From contig NW_026705328.1 in NCBI RefSeq assembly GCF_029867415.1, positions 372,001-436,000 on the forward strand: a DNA stretch of 64,000 bases. The letters run 5' to 3'. Origin of the DNA: Vicia villosa (Eukaryota > Streptophyta > Magnoliopsida > Fabales > Fabaceae). The notes beneath the pieces are model-generated. The model made no database searches. It was not told the origin of the DNA and was given only the letters and a program-made list of their open reading frames with translations. Positions 23,101 through 37,491 of the stretch are shown piece by piece. The position numbers and the translations under genes are program-made. Positions within the stretch are counted from its first letter, which is position 1, and each line of letters opens with the position of its first letter.

Positions 23101-24828
23101 CCAAACACTTCAGATTACTCCAAAAGAGAACTCCAACGAAGTCACCCATGAGTCGTAAACTTTTGCCTTGCTTTAGGGATTCGAGCAATGCGAGTGATGC
23201 AATGCTCAAGATAAGAGTACGTCTTGCTTATCCCTCGTGCGGGAGCCCCAAGCATAGTTGCTAGAGTAGTAATCGCCATCATAAATGGAAAGAATCTTGT
23301 ATGATCATCAAATTGAGGAGATCTACTTGTGGTGAAGAAGACCCAATACTAGAATCTTGACCAATTGTGATTCCAACAAACAAGGAAACGAATGGGCACA
23401 AGGCAATAGAATCACATCAATTTGTTTCTCATATTCTTCTCGTCTCTGTTAACTAGCAAGGCCACTGAGAAGGAGATCTTGAGAAAAGGCAACTGATATA
23501 TGAAGTAGAACCTTGAGAATGAGAAGCGTTGTGAAGAACACTCTTGATTACCACATGGAAAGAGATTTTGACAAAGTCATCCAGGAATTTGTAACGCTTT
23601 TAGGGATTCGAGCAATACGAATGATGCGATGCTCAAGATAAGAGTACGTCTTGCTTATCCCTCGTGCGGGAGCCCCAAGAAATTTCCACATATGTGCAAG
23701 AGATGATTATCACTTCGGCTTGCATGTCCAGCATTAGGAGTGAGAGTGGATGATCCTTGCATTTCTTGATATCAAGAATTAGGCACAAACCAACAACATC
23801 TGAATCAGTGGAGTCACGACTTTTTTATGGATTTCAATCTTTTCTCCAAGAGGTGAAACCTTTTGTCAAATTCAATACTTGGAAACTTGAAGACTTCAAT
23901 GATGTGAATTCTCCTCACCAAGAATAGGAATCTCAACATCATTTCAAACATTCTGATACATAAGACCTTCTCATAGGCCTCTGAGGAACATGTCTCAATT
24001 CTTCTTGTAAAAGAGAAAAGGCTTGAATAACCTCCATACACTGATTCATGTCAGTCTCCATTTCTGTTTTCATCTCATTTAAAATACACAGAGTTGTTCC
24101 AATATCAACATTTGAGCATGTAACGGTGAGAAGTCAATTGTGTTGCTGAAATCAGAATTTGAGTAGAAAAGGCCCCCACAAGTTGCTGATAGAACCATGA
24201 AATGCATGATGGTATGAATGCATGTTTCATTTCCAAGGGATCCTAAAGTCCTTTCACACTTTTTGTTCTCTTTTGGAATCGAAGCCTTTTTTATATGGAG
24301 TACCTTTTCTTTTCTTTTTTTTTTCTATTTTTTTTTCTATTTTTTTATCTTTTTTTTTCTCTCTTTTTTTTTTTTGACATAGACTTTAGGACCCCCCACA
24401 AACGAAGTGGATAAAGCAATGATGTTATGCAATGCAAAGAATGGGATCAAGGTCCATATAATCTTAGTAACCACCACACAACCCTCTGGATAACTGATGT
24501 GAAACCTCTGTACAGGCCAAATGTCACACGATCAAAGGTCCGACGTCCTTTCGAACACCAGAATGCCAAGCACCATGAGAACAGACCAAATAAAGGTCCG
24601 ACCTCAAATATGAAGAGCCAAAGGTATGTAGGAGTCAAGGTTTCCTGTCCCACCCCAATCTCACGGGTATGTAGTCTAGACACGGACAAGTGGTCCCCTA
24701 ATGGTCACCAGGGTCTACAGTTCCCATGGGGTACAAAGTGTTTGAGGCAACAAGCGTGCCAGACACAGTGTTCCATGAAAGAACCTCGCCCAGTTGTGGT
24801 ACCCCATGTCAAGCTCGATCGTAGCAAG
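20175..24828 (-). other. Distal 3' UTR of minus-strand Ogre; no recognisable gene
   Basis: 4.65 kb without recognisable coding sequence. It contains local degenerate repeats: three copies around AGGAGAAATAAACTCC (21130-21250), four copies around TTGCCCCAGAT...TCGACGT (21290-21490), three copies around GAAGGATAACCGTTGT (22440-22570), T-rich runs (22280-22390, 24300-24377), and an 82-bp direct repeat (23172, 23599). ORFs at 24427-24843 (plus) and 20404-20655 (minus) resemble nothing I know. No pol sequence of the minus-strand element appears before the LTR copy at 24829, so the element is incomplete here. Assignment to the 3' UTR rests on position next to the array. Confidence 0.5.
23172..23253 (+). 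repeat. 82-bp direct repeat, first copy (second at 23599-23679)
   Basis: Both copies contain TTAGGGATTCGAGCAAT, AATGCTCAAGATAAGAGTAC (second copy GATGCTC) and CTCGTGCGGGAGCCCCAAG. They lie 427 bases apart with only a few substitutions, inside otherwise unlike sequence. Confidence 0.85.
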
Positions 24829-27764
24829 AGCCCCGCGACTTGATGCCTACGTATCCTTTTCAGGAATCAGAGCGCCGTAGTTCGGCTCCATAGTTTTGTT
24901 TGTTTTGTGTTTTTTAGTTGGGCGGAGTTAACGCTCGCGCTCTTGCATAAGGGGACAGCCTAGGATGCAATGGAGCGGAGATAACAATGCCCTTAAGAAA
25001 GGAGATAAGAGAGAGAGAGAGTTTGAGTGTTTCGAGGAAATCCCTAAAGCAAGGGAAACTCGAGTTACTCTTTGGTTTGTGTCTTTTAGAAGTTGGGAAC
25101 TTACGCCTGAATGGGACCCTAAAGCAAGGGAGATCCAAGCACTCGAATGATTCCCTAAAGCAAGGGAGATCCAAGCTTCCATCCCCTTTTTAAGATTTTC
25201 ACTTTGATTATTAGTGTTTTAAGTATTTTCTTTGTATTTTTTAAAGGGGTTTTTTATTTGAATATTTTTAGATGTTTTAGAGTTTGAGGGAGGAAAAGGA
25301 AACTAGCCTAAGTAAACTAGCCTAATATGAATGGGAATTTCTACCTAATATTATCATGGCTTCTACCTAAGGTTAGGATTAAAAGAAACATGAAAAATAA
25401 AGCACTAAGTAGAATATTGAAAATAGCATAAAAGCATAAAAAAGGACAAGCACAAAAGTGAATTAAAAGTACTATTATTTTTATGTGACTTTTTTTATGA
25501 AAGAAATGAGTTCAAAAGATTAATGTCAAAATTAACCTAAAATCTATTTAAAATTTTTTATGAGTTTTTTTTTAATGTCATTTTTATGAGTTATCAACCA
25601 ATTAGGAATCAAGAAAAAACTACCAATTAAAATTCTAATAAAATTCCTAAAAGTTTAATTGGGTGAAAAATGTTTTTGTCATTTTTTATTTAAGAAAAAG
25701 TGAATTAATGTGAAAAAGGAATTAGAGAAAATCCATTTTTATTATTATTATCATTAACAGGGGGTGCATGCTGAAAATTAAGTTGTCTGAATAGTAAAGG
25801 CGCAAGGCCCAGGGTCAAGGCCCAGGGCGTTTTTGTTGCAGATTCTGTCTAGCCAAAAAAAATGGCTCAGCATCGGGCCACAGGGGGTGCGAGTGGCAAT
25901 TAGGCCCAAGGAGCTTTTTGTTCAGCATCAAAGGAGGAGTGTGAAGCGTGGGCCTGGTGGGGGTGAGGATAGTAATTCGTGAAGGCCCAGGCTTGGTTGT
26001 TTGATTCACCACAGTTTTTCATTCAGACTATTATTCAATTAAAAAGAAAAATAAAATGAATAAACAGATGAAATCGCAAAGAGGATTAGGGTTCACCTGC
26101 AATGCGCCGTTTCCACTTCTCTTGCACTTCACTCTCTCGTTCCCGTCTCCTTCTACACACAACGACGGTGACGGAGAATCTCGTCGTCTCTAACCGAAAC
26201 ATCTCAGCCTCTCCGTCACGAAACCTCCATCGACTTCCCTCCGTCGTGAATCGCAATGAGGCAGAGCTTGTATCATCTTCCACCTCCTCTCCGAATCAAA
26301 CATAATCACAATAGCCAAGCACAAAACGCGAGATTAAATGCATTATAAGGTTTACCTGGATTTGCAGAGCGATGGGAGATTGAGAAGTTCAGAGATGAAG
26401 TCTTCGAAGCTTCGGTGCGAAATAAACGCAAGGATTGGAGAGGTTCTTCGAGAAATTGACGAAATAAACGCAGAGTTCTTCGATCCAGGTAATCTTCTGT
26501 ATTCTTCTTCTTCTTGTGTTACCTTCCTCTGTTCTTCTTCCCGGACTCTTCTTTTTCTTTGAATTCGCCTCTGTGTTGTGAAATCGTGTTGCGGTTTTTG
26601 ATTGAGGGAGTGTTTGATTGATTCGAGGATGTGTGATGGAGGTTTAGCTCGGTTGAAGGAGTTTCAAAGGTTGAAACTCCAACAACTTTGGTGATGAGCT
26701 TTGGTGAAGTGTGAGAATGGTGTGAAGACGAAATAATCAGAAGATGGAAAGAGGAAGAAGATGGTGATGAATTGAGAGAGATGAAGATGATGATTAGTGA
26801 AGTGTGAGAATGGCGTGTAGAAGAATGGTTATGGAGGAAGGTTGCAGAGAAAGCAGAGTGTGATAGATGAAGGTTGAGAGAAGAATGAAGAGTGGAAGGT
26901 GGATGAATGGTGTGTGAAGGTGAATTATGGCGTGGTGTTTGAATTGTGGAGGGAAGTTCTGTTATATAGAGGTTTGAAGGCTGAAGAGTTAGTTAGAGGG
27001 AGGAGTTTTCAGTTAGAGAGTAAGGATTGAGGGCCATTGGATCAGAGAGAATCGGTTAGGAGATTGAGGGTGAGGATTGAAAGGTTTTGGCGGTTTATGA
27101 ATTGGCCAGAGGTTGTTATTTCTGTTTTGGTTAGTTAGGTTCTGTTGGAAGAAGTTAGTGTTCAGTTAAGGGTGGTTTAGGTTGTTAGAAGTTTAGTTAG
27201 AAGTTAGTTATGGAATATGCTGAGCTGGCACGATTTGAAAGTTAGTTACCAAACTGTTAGAGTCATAGAATGGTGATTGTATTTGGTATTTGGTGAATGA
27301 TATTGAGCTTGTATGCAGGACTGGTGATAGCATAGAGGGAGTCATTTATGCATAGGTTATCTCATGATTTATTTGACTGTGACTGGCTGTAGATAAATAT
27401 GACCCATGATGCTCTGAACTATGAATTTTAATTGCTCTGAAAAGTATGTTAAAATTGTGTACCTGCTGCATGTTTTTTCTTTTTTCAGTTTGTGATTAAT
27501 GTGGACCACTAACTTGCAATTGAAAGAGACCAATATTCATGAACCAAGAGCCCTGATTCCATATTTCAACCAACTTGTCTGTAGTAGGAACCTTAAACCA
27601 GTAAGAACCCGATTCACCAGAGGATTTTTGATCCCATGCTTTTAGATGTTCATTTAATGAATGAATGCAATGTCATGTTAATCCCCTAATGGAGTATGCA
27701 GATGAATGTAAAAGTCTAAGCCAGTTAAAATTAGTTTGGGGTAGGACAAATTTGGGGTATGACA
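24829..27764 (-). repeat. Minus-strand Ogre-type LTR, second copy, truncated
   Basis: Collinear with 14279-16943 (offset about 10550), then jumps to sequence matching 18138-18407, so about 1.19 kb (16945-18137 of copy 1) is missing at 27495. The sense 3' end of the LTR (13982-14278 of copy 1, with the hairpin) is absent; the left join is within AGCCCCGCG at 24829. The sense start TGTCATACCCC is at 27764. Few substitutions separate the copies, so the duplication is recent. Confidence 0.87.
26962..26968 (-). promoter_or_regulatory. Likely TATA box, truncated LTR copy
   Basis: Same TATATAA on the minus strand as at 16410-16416, with identical flanks. Confidence 0.45.
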
Positions 27765-28086
27765 GCTGCCCCTATTTGATCATCTTGAACCTGAAAGTGA
27801 GATTAGCGTTAGCCTTTCGAACATTCGATGTAGAAGAAGATTAAATACCAAGACCAGAAATTTGTCCTGAAAAGACGGTGCAAGTGTTATCCTTATTTTT
27901 TTGTTTTTGATATCTGCTGGGGAAAGAGAAATTTTTGTTTTTATGAGGGAGGGATTTATGGTAAGCAATAGTTGGATGGTGATAGCTTGTAACGTAGCCA
28001 AGGTGCCAATACAAGGTTCTCAATGGAAGTGGTTGATGCATAAAAGTGATTGGAAAAGAAATAGGTTTAACAGAAAGATAAGGTAA
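27765..28086 (-). other. Polypurine tract and proximal 3' UTR, second copy
   Basis: Matches 18408-18729 with a few substitutions, including the inverted AGGGGCAGC tract beside the LTR start. No gene. Confidence 0.7.
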
Positions 28087-28728
28087 CATAGACGGATGTT
28101 TTAAGAGATATATATAGACGAATATCGGAAGAAAATACAAACGAGTACCAGAGGAATGACACATACGAGCATCAAAAGAAGATACAGACGAGTATCGAAA
28201 GAATGACACATACGAGCATCAAAAGGAGATACAGACGAGTATCGAAAGAAGGACACATACGAGCATCGAAAGGAGATACAGACGAGTATCGAAAGAATGA
28301 CACATACCAGCATCAAAAGAAAATACAGACGAGTACCAAAGGAATGACACAGACGAGCATCAAAAGAAGATACAGACGAGTATCGAAAGAATGACACAGA
28401 CGAGCATCAAAAGGAGATACAGACGAGTATCGCAAGAATGACACATACGAGCATCGAAAGATGATACAGACGAGTACCAAAGGAATGACACATACGAGCA
28501 TCAAAAGGAGATACAGACGAGTATCGAAAGAATGACACAGACGAGCATCAAAAGAAGATACAGACGAGTATCGAAAGAATGACACATACGAGCATCAAAA
28601 GGAGATACAGACGAGTATCGAAAGAATGACACATACGAGCATCAAAAGGAGATCCAGACGAGTATCGAAAGAATGACACATACGAGCATCAAAGGGAAGA
28701 TACAGACGAGTATCAAAAGAATGACACT
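28087..28728. repeat. 47-bp tandem array, second copy, about 13 units
   Basis: Same 47-bp dimeric unit and same variant order as the start of the array at 18730. It breaks off at 28728 inside a unit and joins GTATTACAGTGAG, the junction of the Ogre LTR end with element D sequence. Confidence 0.92.
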
Positions 28729-31005
28729 GTATTACAGTGAGCATCACTATCCTCTGTCATGTGAGGAAACCCCGTGAAGATGTTATGCTATATCCTGGGG
28801 CATTTTCGTCTATTTATCTCGCAGGTACATCCTTTTGAGTACACCATGTCAGCGCATTAGCGGATCCAGCCAAGCGAGAGATCTTCATTCCCCAGCTGAG
28901 TGTATCTAGATGAGGTTTTCTTTGTTCCAAGATTCTCATCTCCTCAGCAAAGCACATCTAAATGCAATCTCCATGCTTCAGAAGCCCTATTCCCCGGGGG
29001 AATATCCTCTCCTAGTTGAATCATGATTGAATGGTATCTGATTCCCCAGCAAGCTCTTAATGAGGTTCCTTGCCAGAGTTCCTCATTCTCCCTAGTAGAG
29101 TGTTTTCTCTCCCCAACAGATTGACTTGTTTTCCCCAAGAGAGTGATCTTATTCCTCAGTGGAGTTGTCTTAACAAGAGGTTCTTATGCTGAGTTCCTTA
29201 TCCTCAGCAAATTTCTTATCTCCTCAACGGACCATTATGCGGAAGTATTCATCTTCTCCACTGGGTCTCTCCTCAGTAGAGTTTCACTTGCATCCTCAGC
29301 AGAATCTATGTCCGTCGAGGACTTCCCCAGTGGAATATGTCCTGCACAAGCAAGTTGGTTATTCCTATCAGAGTTATCTCCATGACTTGCTCTTATCTCC
29401 TCATCCCCAGTGTGTCGAGAATTTGCTTCTCCAGTGAAGTTTCCAGGGTATTCCCCAAGCAGTCAATTGGGATGTTCATATTCCCCAAGCAGGATTTATT
29501 CCCCAAACAGAGCTCGCATCCAGATTTGATCGTCTCTAGCAAATTTCTGATCCATCTTTGCCAGCTCGCAGTTTGTGACTCTTGGTCACTCATCTTGTCC
29601 TCCCCGCAGAGTTCTATACTCTCTCCAAGACTGCTTCAGCAATTCAGTGCTCATCCGTTGTCTCCCTAAGCAACGTTCGAATCATGCATCATTCGCATTA
29701 CTTTCTCTAAGCGTATAGCGCCTTCCCTCTCGGGAGCGTTATTCCATATACATTCATACATGCATCATGCATAAATGATATCATATCTGTTTCTTTTTGC
29801 AGGAAAGTTATCCAGATTCAAATGCTCCCTAGAGAGTAATATTCGCCTAGTCATTACAGGCGCTTATCCCGATGTTTTGAATCAGAGGAGGATTGTTCTA
29901 CTTATTTTCTGACGCAGTTCAGATCAGTTCAAAGACATTCCTATTCCCGATGCCCCTAGATCGGTGGAAGATATTTGTTCCTATCCTGATATTCAGTTCA
30001 GTTTTGAAGGAACTGCCTCCAGATCTCTGTCGATCTTCCGAAGGAGCAAGCCCTCTGATACATCAGATCAGTTGGAAATATCTACGTCCTGACGATTTAT
30101 TTTTGTTCAGAAGAAGAACTCGTCTGCCCAGTCCTGATGCTTACTATCAGTTGAAGATGTTTTCTTTTCCCGGCGTACACAGTTCGGAAGAGATATCTGT
30201 TCCTATCCTAATATTCAGATTCAAATTAGTTGAAGGAACCGCCTCCGGATCTCTGTCGATCTTCCGAAGGAGCAAGCCACTGATATCATCAGATCAGATG
30301 GAGATGTCTACCTGATCGACTTTGTCTTTTAGATGAAGATTGTCCTACTTATTTTCTGGCATCATCTCCAGATCAGTTTAAAGGCATTCTTTCCCCGGCG
30401 TACACAGTTCGGAAGAGATATTGTTCCTATCCTAATTTCCAGTTCAGTTTTGAAGGAACCGCCTCCAGATCCCCGTGGTCATACGAAGGAGCTAGCCGCT
30501 AATTCCCAGATTAGTAGGAATATCTACCTGATGATTTAATTGCATCAGAAGAGATGTCTGCCTTGATTCCCAGATCATGATTCCCAGATCAAAGATACTT
30601 ATTACCCGTTGATGTCCGAATCAATCGATGTATCTCCCTCAATTCCCAGGTCGACTTAAGACATCTATCCCGATGTAAGTTCAGAGACATCTGCTACGTC
30701 TGATACTCACATCAGTCGAGATGTTCCTTCTCTTGATAACCAGATCATTTGAAGTGTTTTCCCCTGCCTGTGGGTGCTCGTTCCTTCTTATCGCAAGTTG
30801 GAGCTTATTTAATTATCCAGGTCAATTGAAGTTTTTTCTCCCTGCTTGCGGGGTGATACATTCCTTCTTATTGCAAGATGGAATCTTCTATTGATCAAGA
30901 GCGTAAATTTTTGAGTTCATTCTGGTATTCAATCTCCTTCCTCCTCGACGGTTCGAAACTTTCGTTTCTCACTCGTCAGGTTCAAGAAGTTTGAATAGGG
31001 GCAGC
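28729..31005 (+). other. Element D 3' UTR, uninterrupted copy, ending in polypurine tract
   Basis: It begins with GTATTACA, the last 8 bases of the Ogre LTR (as at 13255-13262), then repeats 13263-13981. Beyond 29455 it continues where copy 1 is interrupted. It contains degenerate TTCCCCAAGCAGAG motifs, three ~220-bp repeats (29890-30600), and ends with TTGAATAGGGGCAGC just before the LTR start at 31006. ORFs at 29893-30315 and 30333-30539 lie in the repeats and resemble no protein. Confidence 0.78.
29890..30600 (+). repeat. Three imperfect ~220-bp tandem repeats in element D 3' UTR
   Basis: Units are marked by GAAGGAACYGCCTCC followed by CGAAGGAGCAAGCC (about 30009, 30232, 30452 for the first mark), each preceded by TTCCTATCCTRAT. 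The third unit is the most diverged. Confidence 0.75.
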
Positions 31006-34000
31006 TGTTGCACCCCAAAATTTGCCCTCTTCTTCGTGCCATAAGTTATGTTGACGTTTATTTCGTCACTTGAAAATCAAGAGAAAATTAAAAGAGCTTT
31101 CGTTATTTTTAAGACAGTTCGGTGCAAAGGTCTTCTCCAATTACTCGTACAAGTCATGATTTTATGGTTTACCGCTCAAGGAATAATGAATGAGAATTTT
31201 CATATGATGATCTCTTAGGGGTCTTTGAATCGAGGCATGTTGTGCTCGTCAATTGAGGAAATTTGTGTCATGGTGCGAAATATGAAGTTGTGAATTCCTT
31301 ATGATCGAAGCAATTGTTTGTTGTTGTTAATGCAAGTTTGGTTGAATTAAGGTATTGAATTGTTTGATGTCCCGATTACAAAAGAAAGGCCCATTTAAAT
31401 TTCTATCCAGATTCATCACAAAGTTCCTTCAAGACTCATTGTAACATGTATACGCAAGGTTCATTCACAAAATAGAAAAAGTATGGAAGTTACAAAAAAT
31501 ACTTGGAAGGGAAAGTCCATTTAAATACATTCAAATTGTCACCATTACAAATTTGGCACCAGTAGCCCATGTTGCAAAAGGTAAAGGACTCTCCTCGATT
31601 ATAAGAGAAGCCAACAACCAAAATTCAGGCGACATAGTGCAAAATAAAACCCGAAGCTGCGCTCTGCGACTTGATAGAAACCGTTAGAAATTGAAAGCCC
31701 AGCCCATATTGGTTGACAAACCAGTTGCAAATTTGAATTCTACAGATTCTAAAAAAAACCGTACCTGCACAAAATGAGAGGGAGGATTCATAACAGAGAA
31801 AAAATATCAACAAAAAAGGACGGAACAGAAAAAAAAAAACGATAACAGAATTGGAGAACAACCTCTACCCGAATCGGTAACAAACTCTCTCCAATCTTCA
31901 TCTTCTTCAAGCTTCTTCCATCAATCTTCAATCACCTTCAACCATCCGCCATCACAGATCCTCTCCAATCTTATCACCAATCTTCAACCTCTCTGCAGAG
32001 AATCCACAATCAACAAGATCTTCAATTGATTCTGCAATCAGTCATCAGAAAAATCTAACAGAAAACTCACAGAAGAAGAAGATTCACAAAAAAGTAACAA
32101 AAATATCTAACAGAGATCGCAACCACCATAACCTTCAACCTTCAAGGATCTTCAACGTTAATTCTTCACGCCGTTTCAATCAACTTCACTGAATTCATCA
32201 TCAGTCAGCAAAGCAACTCGTCCTCATCATCAACCTTGGACCTTCACCGATTCATCACCTTCAAACATCTGAATTGAATTCAACCTTCAACTTCACATCA
32301 TCTCCGATTTCATAAATCCACACTTTAATCACCAGTGCAATCATTCATCGTCGACTATTCTTCAACTGCGATCCTCAACAACGTTCATGTTCATCTTCGC
32401 AACTACATAGCAAGAACAACAACACCTCAGTTCACAACTGAAAACGAATTGCAAGAATTAGAAAGGAAGAAGAAGAGAAAGTCTACGCACCTCTCCGTCG
32501 TTGAATGATGAGCGTGCGTGTTTGTGGATCCGATTCGGTGATTGCGAAAACAACGATCTACAATCGGAGATGAATTTGAAAGAGAGATGAGTGATGTGAG
32601 AACATGAATCGAGTGGAAGAGAGAACGAGAGTGAGACGAGGTAGTGACAGCGGTGGTGTGGCGGCGCGGTGAACTTCGGATTGGAGGAGAGGAGTCAATT
32701 TCCGGTTGCCGTCTTCGTACGAGTGAGGTGGAAACAAGAGAGGGGTGTGTCGCGACTCGCCGGAGAAGGGAGGAACGCCGCTGTCGCCGTTGTTGAAGGA
32801 GAGTGAGAGAGGTCGAGAGCGATGCCAAGCTGAAGCCACAAGTGTAATACCCTAATTCCTCTTTCAATTTTTGTTTAATCTGAACATTACTGTTAATAAA
32901 ATATGGATTAGCATAAGATTAATGTGATCAAATCTGAATTAATTTGATTAGTTAAGTCTGATATCAACGTTAGAGTAATTTGCAACTGTTGAATCAATAT
33001 ATTGCATTGGCCATGGATCATCATATGACTGGTGGGCCTTTAACGAATTTCTCCTCCTTAGCCCAACACCATACTATTTTTTGGTCACAGAAAGCTGAAA
33101 CAAAAACAGTCCTTGGGCCTTGTCCATACGATATGCTAGCCAAACCCTAGCTTCGGCCCAATCATAGTTCTTTTTGGCTTCAGATTTTTGAAACAATAAA
33201 ACACTCTGTTTGGGCCATATTCTTGGATCTGCATTCCTTACTTAGCTACACCATTGATTTTCACACTTAAACCCCTCTGTTTCATTTTAATTCACATTAG
33301 AATTAGTTGTTTTAACTAGTTTTGTTCCCTATTTCTTTCATGTAATAAAAACATAAAAAAATTGAATATTTTGTTGTTAGTTTTTGCATGATAAAATCGA
33401 TAATGAATAAAAACATGTAATCTTTTTAGTTAGAATTAGATTTTGTTTTCTATATTTGTTTTAGATGAATAAAAACATGTAATCTTTTTCTTATTAAAAT
33501 TTAGTTGTTTTGTTACATAGTTTTGTTCTTACTTTTAGATGAAAATGTCATGAAAAATATTAGCCTTGTTAGATTTTGTTTTAGAATTTAATTAGAACTT
33601 AATTGCTAGTATTTTCTATAGCGTATTTCCTTGTTACTACTGATTTGTTTGCTGAGATGTGCGAGATACTTTGAGAGAGCCTTCAATTGTATTCGACCTG
33701 AGATGTGGGACACGAATTCGCTTCCAGTGCGATTTGTCTTACGTCTTGATTTGCGTCGTGTTCCACTTTATTTGTGGGACACGAACCTATTTCCGATGCC
33801 AGCCACCTGATCTCTCATTCATTGAGATGTATACTCTTGTATTGTCTGGATTGTTTCTCTTGCAGGTTGCTCATGTGGTTATGCTCGACGTGTACCACAT
33901 GTCGCTCGTGATTTATTTTTACGACGACGCTTTCTGACTTGCTTTGCTTGATGATGGCTTACGCGAAGTATTCCGAACTTCTTTGCTTACGCTTGCTAGC

Positions 34001-34118
34001 TCATTGCGGATTTACTATCCGTTTGGTATCGTTCCCTATTCCTTTTTACTTCTTTCTGTACTTTATCGCTTTCTCGCATCATCCCTTAACATGAGAAGTA
34101 GGACCTAGACATGCATCT
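31006..34118 (+). repeat. Element D Ogre-like 3' LTR, left part
   Basis: It starts TGTTGCACCCC directly after the polypurine tract, the typical Ogre-group start. It is interrupted at 34118 by the Tekay element and resumes at 44580; together about 4.23 kb, close to the 4.43 kb of the minus-strand LTR. Content is non-coding, with a pyrimidine-rich stretch (31870-32400), an AT-rich stretch (33240-33640) and a short repeat around TGTGGGACACGAA (33706, 33773). Minus-strand ORFs at 32427-32867 look like chance frames. Confidence 0.82.
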
Positions 34119-36998
<2,880 letters not shown>

Positions 36999-37002
36999 TT
37001 AG

Positions 37003-37014
37003 TGGTATCAGAGC
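37003..37014 (+). promoter_or_regulatory. Primer binding site of Tekay element
   Basis: TGGTATCAGAGC, four bases after the LTR end, complementary to the 3' end of plant initiator Met tRNA as commonly used by Ty1/copia and chromovirus elements. Confidence 0.9.
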
Positions 37015-37125
37015 ATGGTCGACCAGTTGGTCAATAGTAGTTAATGTTTTCTTATCTTGTTGTATTTGATTTGTGTATCTGAAAAAATCGATACTGTTTG
37101 TCTGGTTGTTTGGTTGTCTAGGACG

Positions 37126-37491
37126 ATGGTTGCAGGCAGGAATGATGATGCTATTGCTGAGGCATTGGCGATGTTGGCTGGTGCTATTGGTCAGATTCCT
37201 CCAGCGAATGCGGGTAACCGGAATGGAGATGATGATGAGTACCGTGCTTTCGGGAGATTCCAGAGGAACAATCCTCCTGTCTTTGAGGGTGAACATGAAC
37301 CTGATAAAGCTCAAGCTTGGCTGAAGGCTATTGAGAAGATCTTCAGAGTTATGAACTGTACTGATGCTTAGAAAGTGCAGTTTGGTACTCATATGCTGGA
37401 AAAGGAAGCTGAAGATTGGTGGAATAACACTCTTTAGAGGTTTGAAGAAGATGGCATTGAGGTTACTTGGGATCTTTTCCGTGATGTCTTC
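37126..37491 (+). pseudogene. Tekay gag, N-terminal part (broken)
   Basis: The ATG at 37126 is the first in the gag-pol frame after the PBS. The frame encodes the capsid N-terminus (FQRNNPPVFEG, AQAWLKAIEKIF, EAEDWWNN). Two in-frame stops, TAG at 37369-37371 and TAG at 37435-37437, split it; both sit where the family commonly has glutamine, fitting CAG to TAG. The frame then stays open to 40776, so gag and pol were one ORF, as usual for chromoviruses. Gag forms the virus-like particle. Confidence 0.88.

Noticed and set aside
24427..24843. 138-codon plus-strand ORF just before the truncated minus-strand LTR
   Set aside because: It runs across the LTR copy boundary, has an overlapping minus ORF, and resembles no protein I know; kept as unassigned sequence.
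32427..32867. 146-codon minus-strand ORF in element D LTR
   Set aside because: Low-complexity Ser/Arg-rich product, overlapping frames open on the same strand, inside LTR sequence; no recognisable domain.
37003..37014. Treating every TGGCGACTCT motif in Ogre LTRs as the true PBS
   Set aside because: Those motifs lie inside LTR sequence before the terminal CA. Only the sites at 37003, 49662 and 63396 sit directly after an LTR end and before a gag.
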